Counted from the stretch's first letter, positions 32,574-43,623 are shown. The stretch is DNA of 64,000 nt from Arsenophonus sp052174455 (GCA_052174455.1 JBQMRP010000057.1:124001-188000); one strand, 5' to 3'. Notes: generated by a model from the letters alone, not told the origin. Numbers and translations are program-made.

Positions 32574-33962
32574 GTTATTATAAAATCTAATGTATGATGA
32601 TCAGGTTAAATTATACTAATACTTAGTGAATCTATTCTCATCCTTAAACTAGACGTTGTTTACTACCATGATTATCAAATCAATTCTATTATCTTAGTCT
32701 AGCTCTTCTAAGAAGACGAGAGCAGATTGAAATAGCATTGAAATAGTTGTTTTTTGAAGCACAGCGCTTCGCGCTTCGGCTTCATATCCTAAACCATTGA
32801 AAAAGCCGATTTAATCGGATTCATCGTTCTTATGATGCCTATTTCGGCTACAGGGAGGGATAGAATCCAGCCATTCTTTTCACCCTTTCTTCAAATTCTT
32901 TATTGCTGAATAATACGCTGAAACCTTATCAACAAAACATCAATGGATTTATTAGTGTCATTGCAGTAGCCATTTTTCTAGGGAGAGACTCTCTCTGCAC
33001 CTTAAACTTTAACTTTCGATTTCATGGACTTTGTAGAGTGAAGTCAGTGTATTAACTATTTTGTGTAGCTAATAGCGTTAGTGCTGCGTATCCGGAAATA
33101 TTCTTTGCCATCATTGCAATTTCCAAAAACCAAAAGATTAAGCTTACATAGCAAGCCTGTGAGGCACAATTAAGTAACGCGCTCGCAGGCCATTAAAAAT
33201 ATTTAGATCAGTTTTCTTCTGACTTTTGATAACTATTTTCAACTGCAATCAACTCTCCTTAGATCCATGTGCAGTGATGCCGATAATGAGAAGCAGGGGA
33301 AAGGCAATCCATTTTTCCTGATAGAATAGTACATATGCCATCAGCACAAAATAAAGGTAGAGGTATTGATTAATCACGAAGCTACCATTTCATATACTCT
33401 TGAAACTATTATTTTTTAATCTGCTAATGGTCTATGGACAGGAGACCATGTGCTTTTGCTGAGAAGTGACACAATAGTTTCATAAAATCTCCAATGGAGA
33501 TAATTCGTAGATATACAGCCATGGTAGCAACTCTTCCCTACTTTTACACGCTTCAGATAAGGCAGCAGAGTAATAAGCTGTTGAAGGATATTTTCCGTTA
33601 CAGCTGCTATTCCTTTACATTAGGTACTTTAATCTCAAGATCGTCAATATCTCATCTCTTAGATTGCCTGTAAAAATAACTGTTACGAATTACAGATTGA
33701 TACCCATCGACAAGGCGGCGTTAAGTATGTTATCGCAGCAATGGATTTGAGCTCAGTATCAACAGCGCTGTTATCAACTGCCTTTGAAATCATTACAAAT
33801 GAGTTCATTAAATGGATAAGGCTAATATCTAATTTTACAGATACCTATAAGAATAGAATATTCAGACATATCATCTATCTATTATTAAAATCATACACGA
33901 AATCAATCAGCAAGATATGAGACAGCATCTCTGAAATCACATACATCAGAAATGAGAATAGA
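32574..33962 (-). mobile_element. IS256-family relic, full length
   Basis: About 1.39 kb, colinear in reverse with 10579-11976 and directly with 49170-50572. Outer ends GTTATTATAAAATCTAATG and CATACATCAGAAATGAGAAT match the family ends. The minus-strand transposase is broken. Noticeably GC-richer than flanking dead genes. Confidence 0.8.
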
Positions 33963-34074
33963 TAAATTAATATATAGCAGAGTACAAATAGCACTCAGAT
34001 CATGAACATTTCTGAAGCAGTGTAGCTCTACAGCGCCACACCATAATCTGCTACTTTATTAAATACAAAAGATA

Positions 34075-35142
34075 GTATAGTTTTTTGAATAATTTAGGTT
34101 TAATTTTGAACTAATCTTCCATTGACTGTAATGAAGTTATACTACTCAATACTGATTGAGGTAATTCCTGCTTGTACAGCTAAACATATTGATGCAGAGT
34201 GATTTAAAGCTTTTAACAAGAATTAAAAAAATGATAACTTTGCAACTCATCTTCTATGCGCCGTTAAATTGCTTGATCATAGCATCTGCTTGAAGATGTA
34301 TCGGTGCCCTAAATCGGTGCTTTATGCTAAGCTCTACACACAAACGATCGAATTTATATTTTCCAATAGTTAAATCTTTTTATAAACTAAAAATAGAGTT
34401 TATAAATTCTTTTTCATTGTTTATAAGTATCTATAAGTACTCGATGAATAGCCATTAGATATATTAGGTTAAGATCAGGTAAGAAGCATCGAATATTAAC
34501 CGCAGTCTTGAACTTATAAAGACGGATAAAATCCATCTAGTAGTGTACTTTATTCCTATAAAAAGATAACGTCGTGAATTTTATTTGTCATTTTACGAAA
34601 AATATTGTAAATCTGCTTATCCAGATAAGGATGGTTGTAGTTTTTTGAACTGCTTTATCTTTAGGTTTTTGGAAGCTTCTCCTTAACTTATTTCACGTAA
34701 ATTCCTACTCCGTTCCTACATAAACAATAATTTATAACGGGGCAACACATATAAGAGAATTCAGTAATTCGCGTACAGGGAACCCCCACTTCCTTTCAGC
34801 TCATCTAAAAGGAGAGAAAAAAGTTTTTCACAGAAAAATAATTACGCTTATTTGAGCGGGCGACAACATCGTCTGGCAAACGATGGGATGCTGAAATCAT
34901 CAGTATCATTCCGTTTTACTCTATAAAACGGTAAGTTCAGATATGCTATAATCCTTAGCCAACATAGATTCAGGTTATTTTGCTAGGTTTAAAAGCAGCA
35001 CTTTGATTTTAGGTATTATAAACACCTGATTTTAAGGAGTTTCATGATCATGATATTTTATCCTAAACTATATCTCAGTAGCCAATATAACCCTGAATAA
35101 AGCTATCCGACAAAAGTCTATATAATAATAATTCGGAATCAA
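34075..35142 (-). mobile_element. IS481-family relic, full length
   Basis: The best reference copy of the family in this window, colinear with 26597-27640 and, in parts, 866-2560 and 17990-18703. The minus strand carries fragments of the integrase core, for example KMTNKIHDVIF and LDGFYPSL (about 34605-34510). Inactive because of stops. It lies about 140 bases from the cpxA stop. Confidence 0.75.
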
Positions 35143-35280
35143 ACTTCTATATAAAAAACTTAATATTCGTTAAGAATATAATTTCTAGTTATTAACTATA
35201 TAAATATGTTTTTAATTCAGTAAATGAATTAATCTCTTTGAAAATATTAATTAACTACTCATACTTTTTACTTAAAATAA

Positions 35281-36651
35281 TTAACGTCCATGAAGCGGTA
35301 ACCATAATTGCAATCTTAGTCCTCCTAATGAGCTATCAGAAGCTTTTACCCAACCTTTATGATGAAAAACCGCAGTTTCAGCAATAGCTAATCCTAATCC
35401 TGTACCACCGGATTGTCTATCTCTCGCTTCATCAGTTCGATAAAATGGACGAAAGATTTTTTCTTTGTCTTCCTTTGATACTCCTGGGCCATCATCATCT
35501 ACCGTTATTAAAATACCTTGATTTTCTTCTTTAAATGCAACTTCAATACGATTATGGGAGTAACGTAAAGCATTTCGAACAATATTTTCTAATGCACTAC
35601 CTAATGCAGGAGGGTTACAATAAATTGCCCAAGCACCAGGAGAAGCCATAACATTCAGTGTTTTATTCATCTGTTCAGCTTCAAAAGTGGCATTATCTAA
35701 AATATCATTCCAAAGATCAGTAACTTTAATATTTTGTCTCAATATTTCATTTTTATGTTGACTATGAGCCAATACTAACAAATCATTAATCATACCATCA
35801 AGACGCAAAGTTTCAGTTTCAATCCGTTCTAATTCCTTACTTTCCCCATGTCGACGGCGTAATAATGCTGTTGCTAATTGCAGACGTGTTAACGGAGTGC
35901 GTAATTCATGGGAAATATCAGAAATCATCCGTTGTTGCGCGCTAACCATCCCTTCTAACGCACTAATCATCTGATTAAAACTATTTCCTACAGCTAAAAA
36001 CTCCTGGGGTCCAGATTCCAGTTCAGGGTGTTGACGTAAATTACCATTAGCAACATCATCTGCTGCCATTTTTAATTTTCTAGCAGGTTTTGCTAAACTC
36101 CATGCTAACCATAATAATAAAGGAGCACTAATTAACATCGTTGTAACTAACAATAAAAAAGGCCTATCAAAAAGTAAACTAATAAAATTAGATTGCAGAC
36201 TATTGACTGGACGAACTAAATAAAGTTGATAATGATCTTCCCCATCACGTATTAAAAATGGCCCTAATATCTCGATCCTGCCATATTTTTTCTTTTTCGG
36301 CTGATCTGTATTATCTGATTGCCCAATAAAATTACGAATTACCTGCATTTCATTAGGCATAACACCAATAACCCGCCCTTCACTAGTTACCATGATAAGA
36401 TGCTGATCTGGAGGAGCCCACTTTTGAATGGCATTAGAAAGCCGGCGCCACCACATAAGATCATTAATTGGATCGCCAGCTAACTCAGCTTCTATGTGCT
36501 GTTCTAACATAATACCTTGACGGTACTCGCTCCCTAACAGAGGTGTGATTTGTCTTGAATCAAGTTTAGGTACCATCAACACCAACATTAATACTAAAGC
36601 CAGTGTAAACCAAAAAATAGCAAATATCCTAGCTGTCAAACTATTTATCAT
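35281..36651 (-). CDS. cpxA: Envelope stress sensor histidine kinase CpxA
   Basis: Inner-membrane sensor of misfolded envelope proteins that phosphorylates CpxR. The 456 residues (E. coli 457) contain membrane helix 1 (about 7-28), a periplasmic domain to about 162, helix 2 (about 163-185), a HAMP linker, the H box ISHELRTP with phospho-acceptor His248 (the same number as in E. coli), the N box ENIVRNALRYS, and G boxes DDDGPGV and GGTGLGLAIA. All catalytic boxes are intact. The start overlaps the cpxR stop by four bases (ATGA). The HAMP-proximal region AKPARKLKMAADDVANGNL is well preserved. Confidence 0.97.
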   Translation of the reverse strand: MINSLTARIFAIFWFTLALVLMLVLMVPKLDSRQITPLLGSEYRQGIMLEQHIEAELAGDPINDLMWWRRLSNAIQKWAPPDQHLIMVTSEGRVIGVMPNEMQVIRNFIGQSDNTDQPKKKKYGRIEILGPFLIRDGEDHYQLYLVRPVNSLQSNFISLLFDRPFLLLVTTMLISAPLLLWLAWSLAKPARKLKMAADDVANGNLRQHPELESGPQEFLAVGNSFNQMISALEGMVSAQQRMISDISHELRTPLTRLQLATALLRRRHGESKELERIETETLRLDGMINDLLVLAHSQHKNEILRQNIKVTDLWNDILDNATFEAEQMNKTLNVMASPGAWAIYCNPPALGSALENIVRNALRYSHNRIEVAFKEENQGILITVDDDGPGVSKEDKEKIFRPFYRTDEARDRQSGGTGLGLAIAETAVFHHKGWVKASDSSLGGLRLQLWLPLHGR

Positions 36652-37343
36652 GTTGACGAAACCATCAAATATCCTCTTCCACGCAGAGTCTTAAACCAAG
36701 GCAATCCATCTGTCCGTTCAGGTAATTTACGCCGTAAATTTGAGATATGCATATCAATAGCACGATCGAACGGTGTTAAACGTTTTCCTAAAACCTCTTC
36801 GCTAAGATGTTCACGAGAAACAACCTGACCAAGATGTTGTGCTAATAAATAAAGTAAAGTAAATTCTGTTCCAGTAAGGTCGAGAACCTTGCCATTAAAG
36901 CTTGCTTCTTGTCGTCCTGAATTTAACTGTAAGCCATCTATATGACAAATTGACAAATTAAGATTATCCTGACTTTGCTCACTCCAGTTTGAACGTCTTA
37001 GTAAAGCTCGTATACGTGCAACTAATTCACGATCATTAAATGGTTTAGGTAAATAATCATCTGCGCCTAATTCTAAACCAAGAACGCGATCCAAATCGCT
37101 ACCACGAGCGGTTAACATAATCACCGGAATTTGATATTGTCGGCGTATTTCTTTTAATGTATCAATACCGTTTTTCTTGGGCATCATAATATCAAGTAAT
37201 AATAGATCGATTGTTGAATCAAGAAGCATTAATGCTTGTTCGCCATCATAGGCGATAATTACACTAAACCCCTCCATTTCAAGTAATTCTTTTAACAGCG
37301 AAGTCAGTTCGCGGTCATCATCAACAAGTAAGATTTTATGCAT
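36648..37343 (-). CDS. cpxR: Response regulator CpxR
   Basis: OmpR/PhoB-type response regulator of the Cpx envelope stress response. 231 residues against 232 in E. coli. The receiver domain has the acidic pair at D8-D9, phospho-acceptor D51 in LLLLDIMMPKK, T in MLTARGS and K in LPKPFND. The C-terminal winged helix contains LTGTEFTLLYLL, FDRAIDMHISNLRRKL and TLRGRGYLMV. cpxA follows with a four-base overlap. Divergent from cpxP over a 155-base control region that holds an exact CpxR box, which indicates that autoregulation is probably retained. Confidence 0.98.
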   Translation of the reverse strand: MHKILLVDDDRELTSLLKELLEMEGFSVIIAYDGEQALMLLDSTIDLLLLDIMMPKKNGIDTLKEIRRQYQIPVIMLTARGSDLDRVLGLELGADDYLPKPFNDRELVARIRALLRRSNWSEQSQDNLNLSICHIDGLQLNSGRQEASFNGKVLDLTGTEFTLLYLLAQHLGQVVSREHLSEEVLGKRLTPFDRAIDMHISNLRRKLPERTDGLPWFKTLRGRGYLMVSST

Positions 37344-37397
37344 CAGTCATATCCTCCAGGAGCCAAAATACGACAAGAATTGCCGCGATGCCATGAC

Positions 37398-37412
37398 TTT
37401 ACGTTCTTTTAC
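37398..37412 (-). promoter_or_regulatory. CpxR binding box in the cpxR/cpxP intergenic region
   Basis: TTTAC-GTTCT-TTTAC on the plus strand, that is GTAAA-N5-GTAAA on the minus strand, an exact match to the known CpxR consensus. It lies 54 bases upstream of cpxR and 86 bases upstream of cpxP, where the E. coli box that activates both directions is found. A TATATT-like -10 for cpxP is visible around 37456. Confidence 0.88.
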
Positions 37413-37498
37413 ACGCTCTGACGCTAATTTTCAACTATACAGATATAGTTATTATTATATTAAATCTTTTATACAAAGAAGGTGGGAGTAAATTATTA

Positions 37499-38011
37499 AT
37501 GCGTCACTGGGCAATGATAACTTTTACATCATCGCTATTTATTGCTGTCTCAACAGCGGCTTTAGCCGAAGCGACTAATGTTAATATAGTAACATTACAA
37601 TCCGTCGAAAAAACACAGACTGTTAAATACGATAACCATATTTCTAATCATAATATAACAAGAAATATGCTATGTAATCCCTATGATATTTTTTTACCTT
37701 TAATAAAAGGTATTACCTTAAACGAAATACAACGTCAACAAATGCGTGACTTGATGGCTTCACAACGAGAACAAATTTTTAAAAATAAAATTTCGCAACC
37801 AGAACGTGAAATTTTGCATAATTTGATGACAGCAGATATTTTTGATGTTTCCGCTTTTCGCGCAACAGCTGAAAAACTAACTCAAGACATTATTGAGAAA
37901 CAAATTGAAATGGCACGAATATATAATCAATTTTATAAATTATTAACACACGAGCAAAAAATGATACTAGAAAAACAACATCAAAAACAACTATCTCAAA
38001 CGCGATATTGA
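37499..38011 (+). CDS. cpxP: Periplasmic Cpx regulator and chaperone CpxP
   Basis: Periplasmic inhibitor of CpxA and adaptor for misfolded proteins. 170 residues (E. coli 166). Signal peptide of about 23 residues (hydrophobic run ending AALA before EATN), Sec-type, without a twin arginine. The Spy/CpxP core has ITLNEIQRQQMRDLM and LLTHEQKMILEKQH, which correspond to the two LTxxQ motifs; the first is altered to ITLNEIQ while the second keeps LTHEQ. A clear GGTGGGAG ribosome binding site lies about 10 bases before the start. Divergent from cpxRA and sharing the CpxR box. Sequence between residues 25 and 60 is not conserved. Confidence 0.94.
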   Translation: MRHWAMITFTSSLFIAVSTAALAEATNVNIVTLQSVEKTQTVKYDNHISNHNITRNMLCNPYDIFLPLIKGITLNEIQRQQMRDLMASQREQIFKNKISQPEREILHNLMTADIFDVSAFRATAEKLTQDIIEKQIEMARIYNQFYKLLTHEQKMILEKQHQKQLSQTRY

Positions 38012-38035
38012 GTATTTCATAATAAATCTATTTCT

Positions 38036-38784
38036 TTGGTTCTGGATCATTATCTAGATCCTCATCGTAAAACATATTCATGGAATTATTGTCTACTGGT
38101 AAATCTCATTGAAATAAATCCTCATGGAGAATTAGGCTCTATCGTTAGGTAACTACAACATCTAAAATTAGAGTCTCTTCTTTAGGCAAGAAGAGAATTT
38201 GTTTTACTTTATCTATAATCGTTATGGCATACTCGAACTTACCATTACTGATGATCATAACCATATTCCTTATCGTTTGCAGGTGATGTTTATCGCCCAA
38301 CTCAAATAAACCGTAATTTTTCTGTAAAAACGTTCATCCCTCTCGAGCATAACTGCTGACGACTGTATATGATTCTTGAACCTTGTTATATCTTTATCTG
38401 ATCTGAATCGCTATTTACCCAGACTAGGAGTGGAAGAATTTGCATAAAATGAGCCAGAAAGACGACTCTCTAAAGTCAAAATCAAAGCATAAAGCGTTTA
38501 AAAGTTACAAGCTCTAGAGTTCTATATCTGCACGTAGATGTACGATATCTTCACAAATGCTAAACGAAGCTTCACGACATTATCTTTCGTAGGTATAGAT
38601 CGATTCCGCTACTCGATAGGTCTTTATTAATCCTTAAAAGGCCAAGACCATAGGCAATACTTAACTCTTCTTACGTGATCTTAACCCGGTACATATCCAC
38701 AACTATCAATCAAGTACTTATAGACAATATAAAAATTTACAAATTGACTTTTTGATTCATAAAAACTTTCAGTCACAGGAAAAG
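38036..38784 (+). mobile_element. IS481-family relic, 5' three-quarters
   Basis: Reverse complement of 34400-35142. The left end GGTTCTGGATCATTATCTAG matches the outer end of the 27640 copy. It is interrupted at 38784 by an IS256 relic. The transposase on the plus strand is broken; a stretch around 38505-38600 corresponds to the DDE core. Confidence 0.72.
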
Positions 38785-40196
38785 AGTTACACTTACTCTT
38801 GGTGTATGGGTTTTTAGAGATGGTAGCGTATCCTACTGATTTATTTCGTTGATGATTTTAACAAAAGAGAGATAATATGCCATGAAAAATCCACTCTACA
38901 GGTATCTGCAAATTAAATATTAGCCTTATCGATTACATGAACTCATTTGTAATCCTACTAGGAAACTGATAGTATCGCTGTTGAGGCGCTGCTCGAAACC
39001 ATGCTTCTTAACATACTCAAAGGTGCTTTTTTGATGGGCGGCCATGTCATCGCCCGTAACAGTTATTTGCTGCAGCGAATCATACAAAGTGGTTATTAGA
39101 GATCTTTAGATTAAAGTGCTAAAATTAGTAGATCACAGCAGTAATGAAATATATTTCAACAGTTCATTGCTGACGCCTTATCTAAAACGTATAAAAAGCA
39201 GCGAAGAGTTGCTACCATGACTAGTAGCTGAAAAGAAGGAGCATTATTAATTGGTGATTTTTATGAAGTTTTTTGCGATTCTTGGTGAAAAAGTATATGA
39301 AGTATTTTCCTACCGGAAATCATCAGCAGATTAAAGCAACGACACCTTTAAGAGGATAGACAAATAGTAACCGTGTAATTTAAACGATACACGCTACGTT
39401 TATTTATATATTGATGAGATATGCCGTCCTGTCAGAGATAGCTGATTGCTTTACCCACTGCTCATTTATAAACAGCGCTTGCGTATAGACATAAAACGCT
39501 CTTTAAGCACAAAGAGCGTTATTAAAAATCAGAATCAAACTTTGGAATAACTTTTAATGGGTGGTGAGTACGTTACCTTAATCATATCTCCATGCTTAAC
39601 TTCAGGAGATAGTGCTCTTGATTTTTATAGTACAATAATAAAAATATTTTCAATATGTAGCACTAATGCTGTTGGCTATACAAAACAACTCATATGATCC
39701 CTTTGCATCCCCAAATGGATGCAGCACTAATAAGTTAAAGATAAGCTTAGGGAAGACTTGGATAATAAAAGAGCCCTACTATCTTTAATAAAACCCTTGA
39801 TATTTTATTGGAAAAATTTTTAGTGGGTTAGTGAGCTTCTTCCAGCAATTTAAAGAGGCTGCAAAAGATCGAGAAAAAATAACTAGCATCCCCTATGAAT
39901 GCCTATCAGCGCACTGGTAGGCATCAATAAGAATGAGTAATCCAACTTAGAAATCGGCTTTTGCGACAGTGAACCTATGAAACCAATGTATGAAGCGCTG
40001 TGGTTCAAAAAACAACCCTTTCAATGCTATTTGATCTGCTTCCGTCTATTAAGAAAACTTAGAATCACGGCTTAATAAGATTTAACTAGCTGAAGATGGT
40101 GCTAAATAGCGTTTAATTTAAAGATGGAAAACAAAATTCATAAAGCATCAGAATAAAACGTAACCTACCGCGCCATACGCCAAACTTCCTAATAAC
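38785..40196 (+). mobile_element. IS256-family relic, full length
   Basis: Colinear with 10579-11976. The left end GTTACACTTACTCTTGGTGT and right end CAAACTTCCTAATAAC are eroded forms of the family ends. The transposase start is near 38877 (ATGCCATGAAAAATCC). Stops throughout. An IS1595 relic follows directly. Confidence 0.8.
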
Positions 40197-41148
40197 TTCC
40201 ACGCTAGGTAATTCAGTAAAAAAATCATAAAGCATTGAATCTGTTCAAATATCATTTTAATTGGCTGATATAACTGTTCACATTTTCAACGTGAAAATTC
40301 CTTATCAATAACTCTCTAATTACTTAGCCTTATTAGGCATTAATAACTAATTTTATGCTTGCTGTTAAAGGTTTTAATATCATTTAGCTAGATACGAGAA
40401 AAAGATATACTCTTTTCAGTAATTTACTCAAGAAACGGCTAATACATTCTTACATTAAACTCTTCAATAATCTCATCACTCATATTATAACCCTGCTAAT
40501 TTTTAGGGATTAAGAACGAGATTTACTATTTTTTTTTACTTTTCTTTTCCTTGTTTTTTACTTTTCTTATGTTGAGTATAACGCTTCCCCTTTTAGGCAT
40601 TTAAGGAAAAATTTTTTATTGACTTCAATAATAGCCATTTAGTATATTTATACTGACTTGCTGACCGCTGAAGCAAAAAACTAATGACGTCAATCTAAAC
40701 GTTATTTTAAAATTAATACCTTCTTGTTTTGCTGATTTTTATAAAATCAAGATATTTAATATATATCTCAGATAGCTAAACTATTTATCCTTGTATATAG
40801 TATCGAAGAGGACTTCTAGTAAGATTGTTAAATCTTTTTTTTTGCCATCGAGGATTTCGCAACGAAATTAGTGTATAATTTTAATGAACGCTTCCAGCGG
40901 GAAGCGTATTTTATGAAATAATATCAAAAGGATAAAAATGGAATAAATTGCTTCAATACATGAATTAATGTCATCTGACAAATTATCACCGAACCAACTA
41001 ATAAGGTGCAGTTTTATGTTGACAGAAAGTAAGAAAAGACTCTTTTTAATCTGCATGATTGTTTACTTTTTCATGTTAACTTTTATCAGCAAAATTCTTC
41101 ATACAATATAAAGAATTTCTATCAACAACCTTTGCTAACACAGTCTAT
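40197..41148 (-). mobile_element. IS1595-family relic, left end missing
   Basis: Colinear with 12781-13825 from its ~100th base. The right end CCTTTGCTAACACAG at about 41129 is a terminal inverted repeat. It includes a copy-specific hairpin CGCTTCC-AGCG-GGAAGCG at 40885-40902 where other copies have different sequence. Confidence 0.75.
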
Positions 41149-41164
41149 GACTATTATCATAATG

Positions 41165-41640
41165 ATCTTCACATTAAGATAATTAATGATAATCAAAAAT
41201 CAGAAAAAATACTGTTCCAAGCAAAGAAAATATGCTAAACGCGTAATGTACATTTAATACCAGAAAGAGAATAAGTATTACACCTAATATCATTCTAACC
41301 TAATGCTATCAGTGCTTATGATTTTGTTTGATCTATTTAAATTTCTAAACCTCAATCTAAACCACCGACTATTTATTGTCCCCCTTTGAGTTTCTCTTAA
41401 AACAAGGCTCTCTTTACAAGATAAAATAACAAATAGTTATTTTATTTATTATAATTTTAAGATCTTAATATACTTCAACTATTCTAATTTAGAATAGTTG
41501 AAGTATTTTTTCAAAAATACTAACCAAGTAGTAGAAATTATTATTTTAAACTTAGGTAAACAAACTGATTTCCAGTTGTTTCCCACACTGTTCTTGAAAT
41601 TCATTGGCTACACTTATACTTCTACAAAATTAAGAAAAAC
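41165..41640 (+). pseudogene. zur: Dead zur, zinc uptake regulator
   Basis: Fur-family zinc repressor. Fragments in order: CQAKKIC-like and RNVHLIPERE (E. coli RNVRLTPQRLE), VLHLISF, NAISAYDFV (E. coli GAISAYDLL), ISKPQSKPPTIY (E. coli AEPQAKPPTVY), NKALFTR, and TDFQLFPT plus IHWL near the C-terminus. Stops interrupt each. Orientation toward dead lexA fits the E. coli zur/lexA neighbourhood (dinF and yjbJ not found). A perfect hairpin at 41470-41504 lies inside it. Confidence 0.7.
41470..41511 (+). repeat. Perfect 16-bp hairpin followed by six T
   Basis: Arms 41470-41485 and 41489-41504 are exact complements around a three-base loop, followed by TTTTTT. The form is a textbook terminator, yet it sits inside the zur relic and follows no intact gene. 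It may be a newly arisen palindrome. Confidence 0.75.
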
Positions 41641-41737
41641 AATGTTAAAGCTAGGCTTTATTTCAGTTAAATAGAAATATAAAAAAGCTGATAAGTCATT
41701 TAACCGACTTTTATTAAAAAACAATTAAAAATTTAAA

Positions 41738-41782
41738 ATAGCTTGCTTAACACTCATTAATTAAAAATTAAACAAGCTATAA
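41738..41782 (-). terminator. Probable relic terminator of the dgkA-lexA unit
   Basis: ATAGCTTGCTTAA pairs with TTAAACAAGCTAT around a loop, with one mismatch. On the minus strand it is followed by TTTTAAATTTTT. It lies just downstream of the dead lexA. Confidence 0.5.
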
Positions 41783-41859
41783 CATAGTATTATACTCAAT
41801 AAAGTAAACTGAATTTATTTAAAATAATTAGAGATAAAATAACTAAAATTTTGATTAAA

Positions 41860-42166
41860 ATGAGTTATACGGCCATGAGTAATACCATAACAACTAATCT
41901 CTTAATAGTTAAAGTTTATATGTTCGTAAATTTACAATATTAGTTTAAATTCAGTATTTTCAGTAATTAATTCTACTTTACTGCCACTTGTTTGAAGATA
42001 TTTAATCGTCACTTAATCATCAATACGTTCAAAAAACAATTTATCTATTCTGGTGCTTATTGAGTTTTATGGACAGCAAGTAAATCTCCCATCTAAAATT
42101 CCAATATTTTCATAGATATTTCAATTAATACTCAATAAAAAATCAGCACCAGGCTAAAATAGTAAG
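41860..42166 (-). pseudogene. lexA: Dead lexA, C-terminal remnant
   Basis: SOS repressor. Only the C-terminal autoprotease half remains on the minus strand: PGADFLLSIN (E. coli PNADFLLRVS), IGILDGRF (E. coli IGIMDGDL), FERIDD-stop-VTIKYLQTSGSKVELI (E. coli ARIDDEVTVKRLKKQGNKVELL) and ENTEFKLI. The segment with the catalytic serine (E. coli GMSMKDIG) reads IN-stop-NIYENIG, so the serine is gone. The DNA-binding half is absent where an IS1595 relic begins at 42167. Confidence 0.88.
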
Positions 42167-43184
42167 CTATGTTAGCAAAGAATGCTTGGTAGCAATCTTT
42201 TATAAGACAAAGGATTTTTGTTACAGTGGTTAATACTAAAAAAGCAAACAGTTATACAGATTAAAGAAACTCTTTCCTGACTCACCACCAACATGAAATT
42301 GCATCTAATTATTTGGCTCAGTAATATTCTATCAGATGATATCAATTTATATATTAAAGCAACTCATTCTACTTTATCCTTATCATATTATTACAATTAA
42401 GATCTTATCTACTGAAGATATTCATTAGGAATATAGCGATATTGTTGTAAAATCTCTAATTCCAGGAAACATTTAACAATCTTACTAAAAGTTCTCTGAT
42501 AAGATCAAATCACAAGGATAAAAATGATTTAATCATATGCGATGTATGTTGCACAACTTGATTTTATTAGAGGTCAGGGAAACAAACATACATTCATTTA
42601 AATACCTTTAAATTACGTCATTGCTCCTTGTTTCAGAGGCGACAACCAACATAAATGGACTAAGTGATATTTTAAGTCGACGAAATACTTTCTTCTAGAT
42701 TCTTTAAAGATAAAGAGTTATATTTCAGATAGGAAAGCTAAAAAATGCAGGAGAGAAGGAAATAAAAGAAAAGAACAAATCTTAACATTTAATCACTCAA
42801 TCTCGATAAAGAATCTGAACGATCATATTCTTGAAGAGCTTAATGTAGAGCGTGGTGTTAGCTGTTTTCTTGAACTAATTATTGATAAAGAGTCCACCTT
42901 TTACTTGGACAAGCACAATTACACAAAACCTTTGTTAGTAAGCATGAAATTAGTCACCATTATCTAATAATGATTAGAAATTATTAATAAGAAATTCCAC
43001 ATTTAAATATAAAATTATTTCAGTTAATTAAAAGGATAGCTGAGTAGATTTTTCATTATGAAGGATTGTTTTATTTATTGAATTACCTGGTATAGAGAAG
43101 ATTTTTAAAACTAGAACAATTAAAATATAGATATAGCTATAAACTTTTCTTTGATAAAAGAAACAATCTTTAACAACATAATTA
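42167..43184 (+). mobile_element. IS1595-family relic between dead lexA and dead dgkA
   Basis: Full length, colinear with 1263-2275. The left terminal repeat TATGTTAGCAAAGAATG (about 42170) and right AACAATCTTTAACAACATA (about 43166) are eroded inverted copies. The DDE core is near 42670. It separates the lexA and dgkA relics and probably took the 5' half of lexA with it. Confidence 0.8.
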
Positions 43185-43234
43185 AGTATTATAAAGATAT
43201 ATTAATATTTAACATCAATAAATGCATAAAAACC

Positions 43235-43623
43235 TATTTTATAACCCAAGATCACGCAATATTGATTACTAACGACAACTAATCAAATAAAATAGCTATA
43301 TAAATTAAAAATAAAAACAGCAACGCCAAGTTAATTTCTTCTGATTTAGTAAAAGTTCATGTAATTCTACAACAATTCTATCAACTACAGATTCAATTGC
43401 GCTATTTAATAATTCAATAATACCTATCAATACTATTAATCTAATAAGATATTAGAATTTAATTCATTACAAATCAAGTAAAAAATCTACAATTATAGCA
43501 ATAAACCATCATTAGTTGCTTCTTATTTAAGAGCGACTTCGCTCTTCCAAGCTGATCTAACCCTTTCAACGAATAACCAATTGCTTTAATAATTAAGATT
43601 AAGCCCGTTGTTTGATTTGTTAT
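43235..43623 (-). pseudogene. dgkA: Dead dgkA, diacylglycerol kinase
   Basis: Small membrane kinase recycling diacylglycerol. The minus strand reads TNQTTGLILIIKAIGYSLKG (E. coli NNTTGFTRIIKAAGYSWKG), then shifts to LRSAWKSEVAL (E. coli LRAAWINEAAF) and later IIELLNSAIESVVDRI (E. coli IVEILNSAIEAVVDRI, the active-site region), ending in eroded hydrophobic sequence. The start codon position reads ATA. Divergent from plsB, exactly the E. coli arrangement. Confidence 0.92.

Noticed and set aside
41470..41511. Considered as the terminator of an active gene.
   Set aside because: No intact gene precedes it and it lies in the middle of the zur relic, so I list it only as a hairpin.
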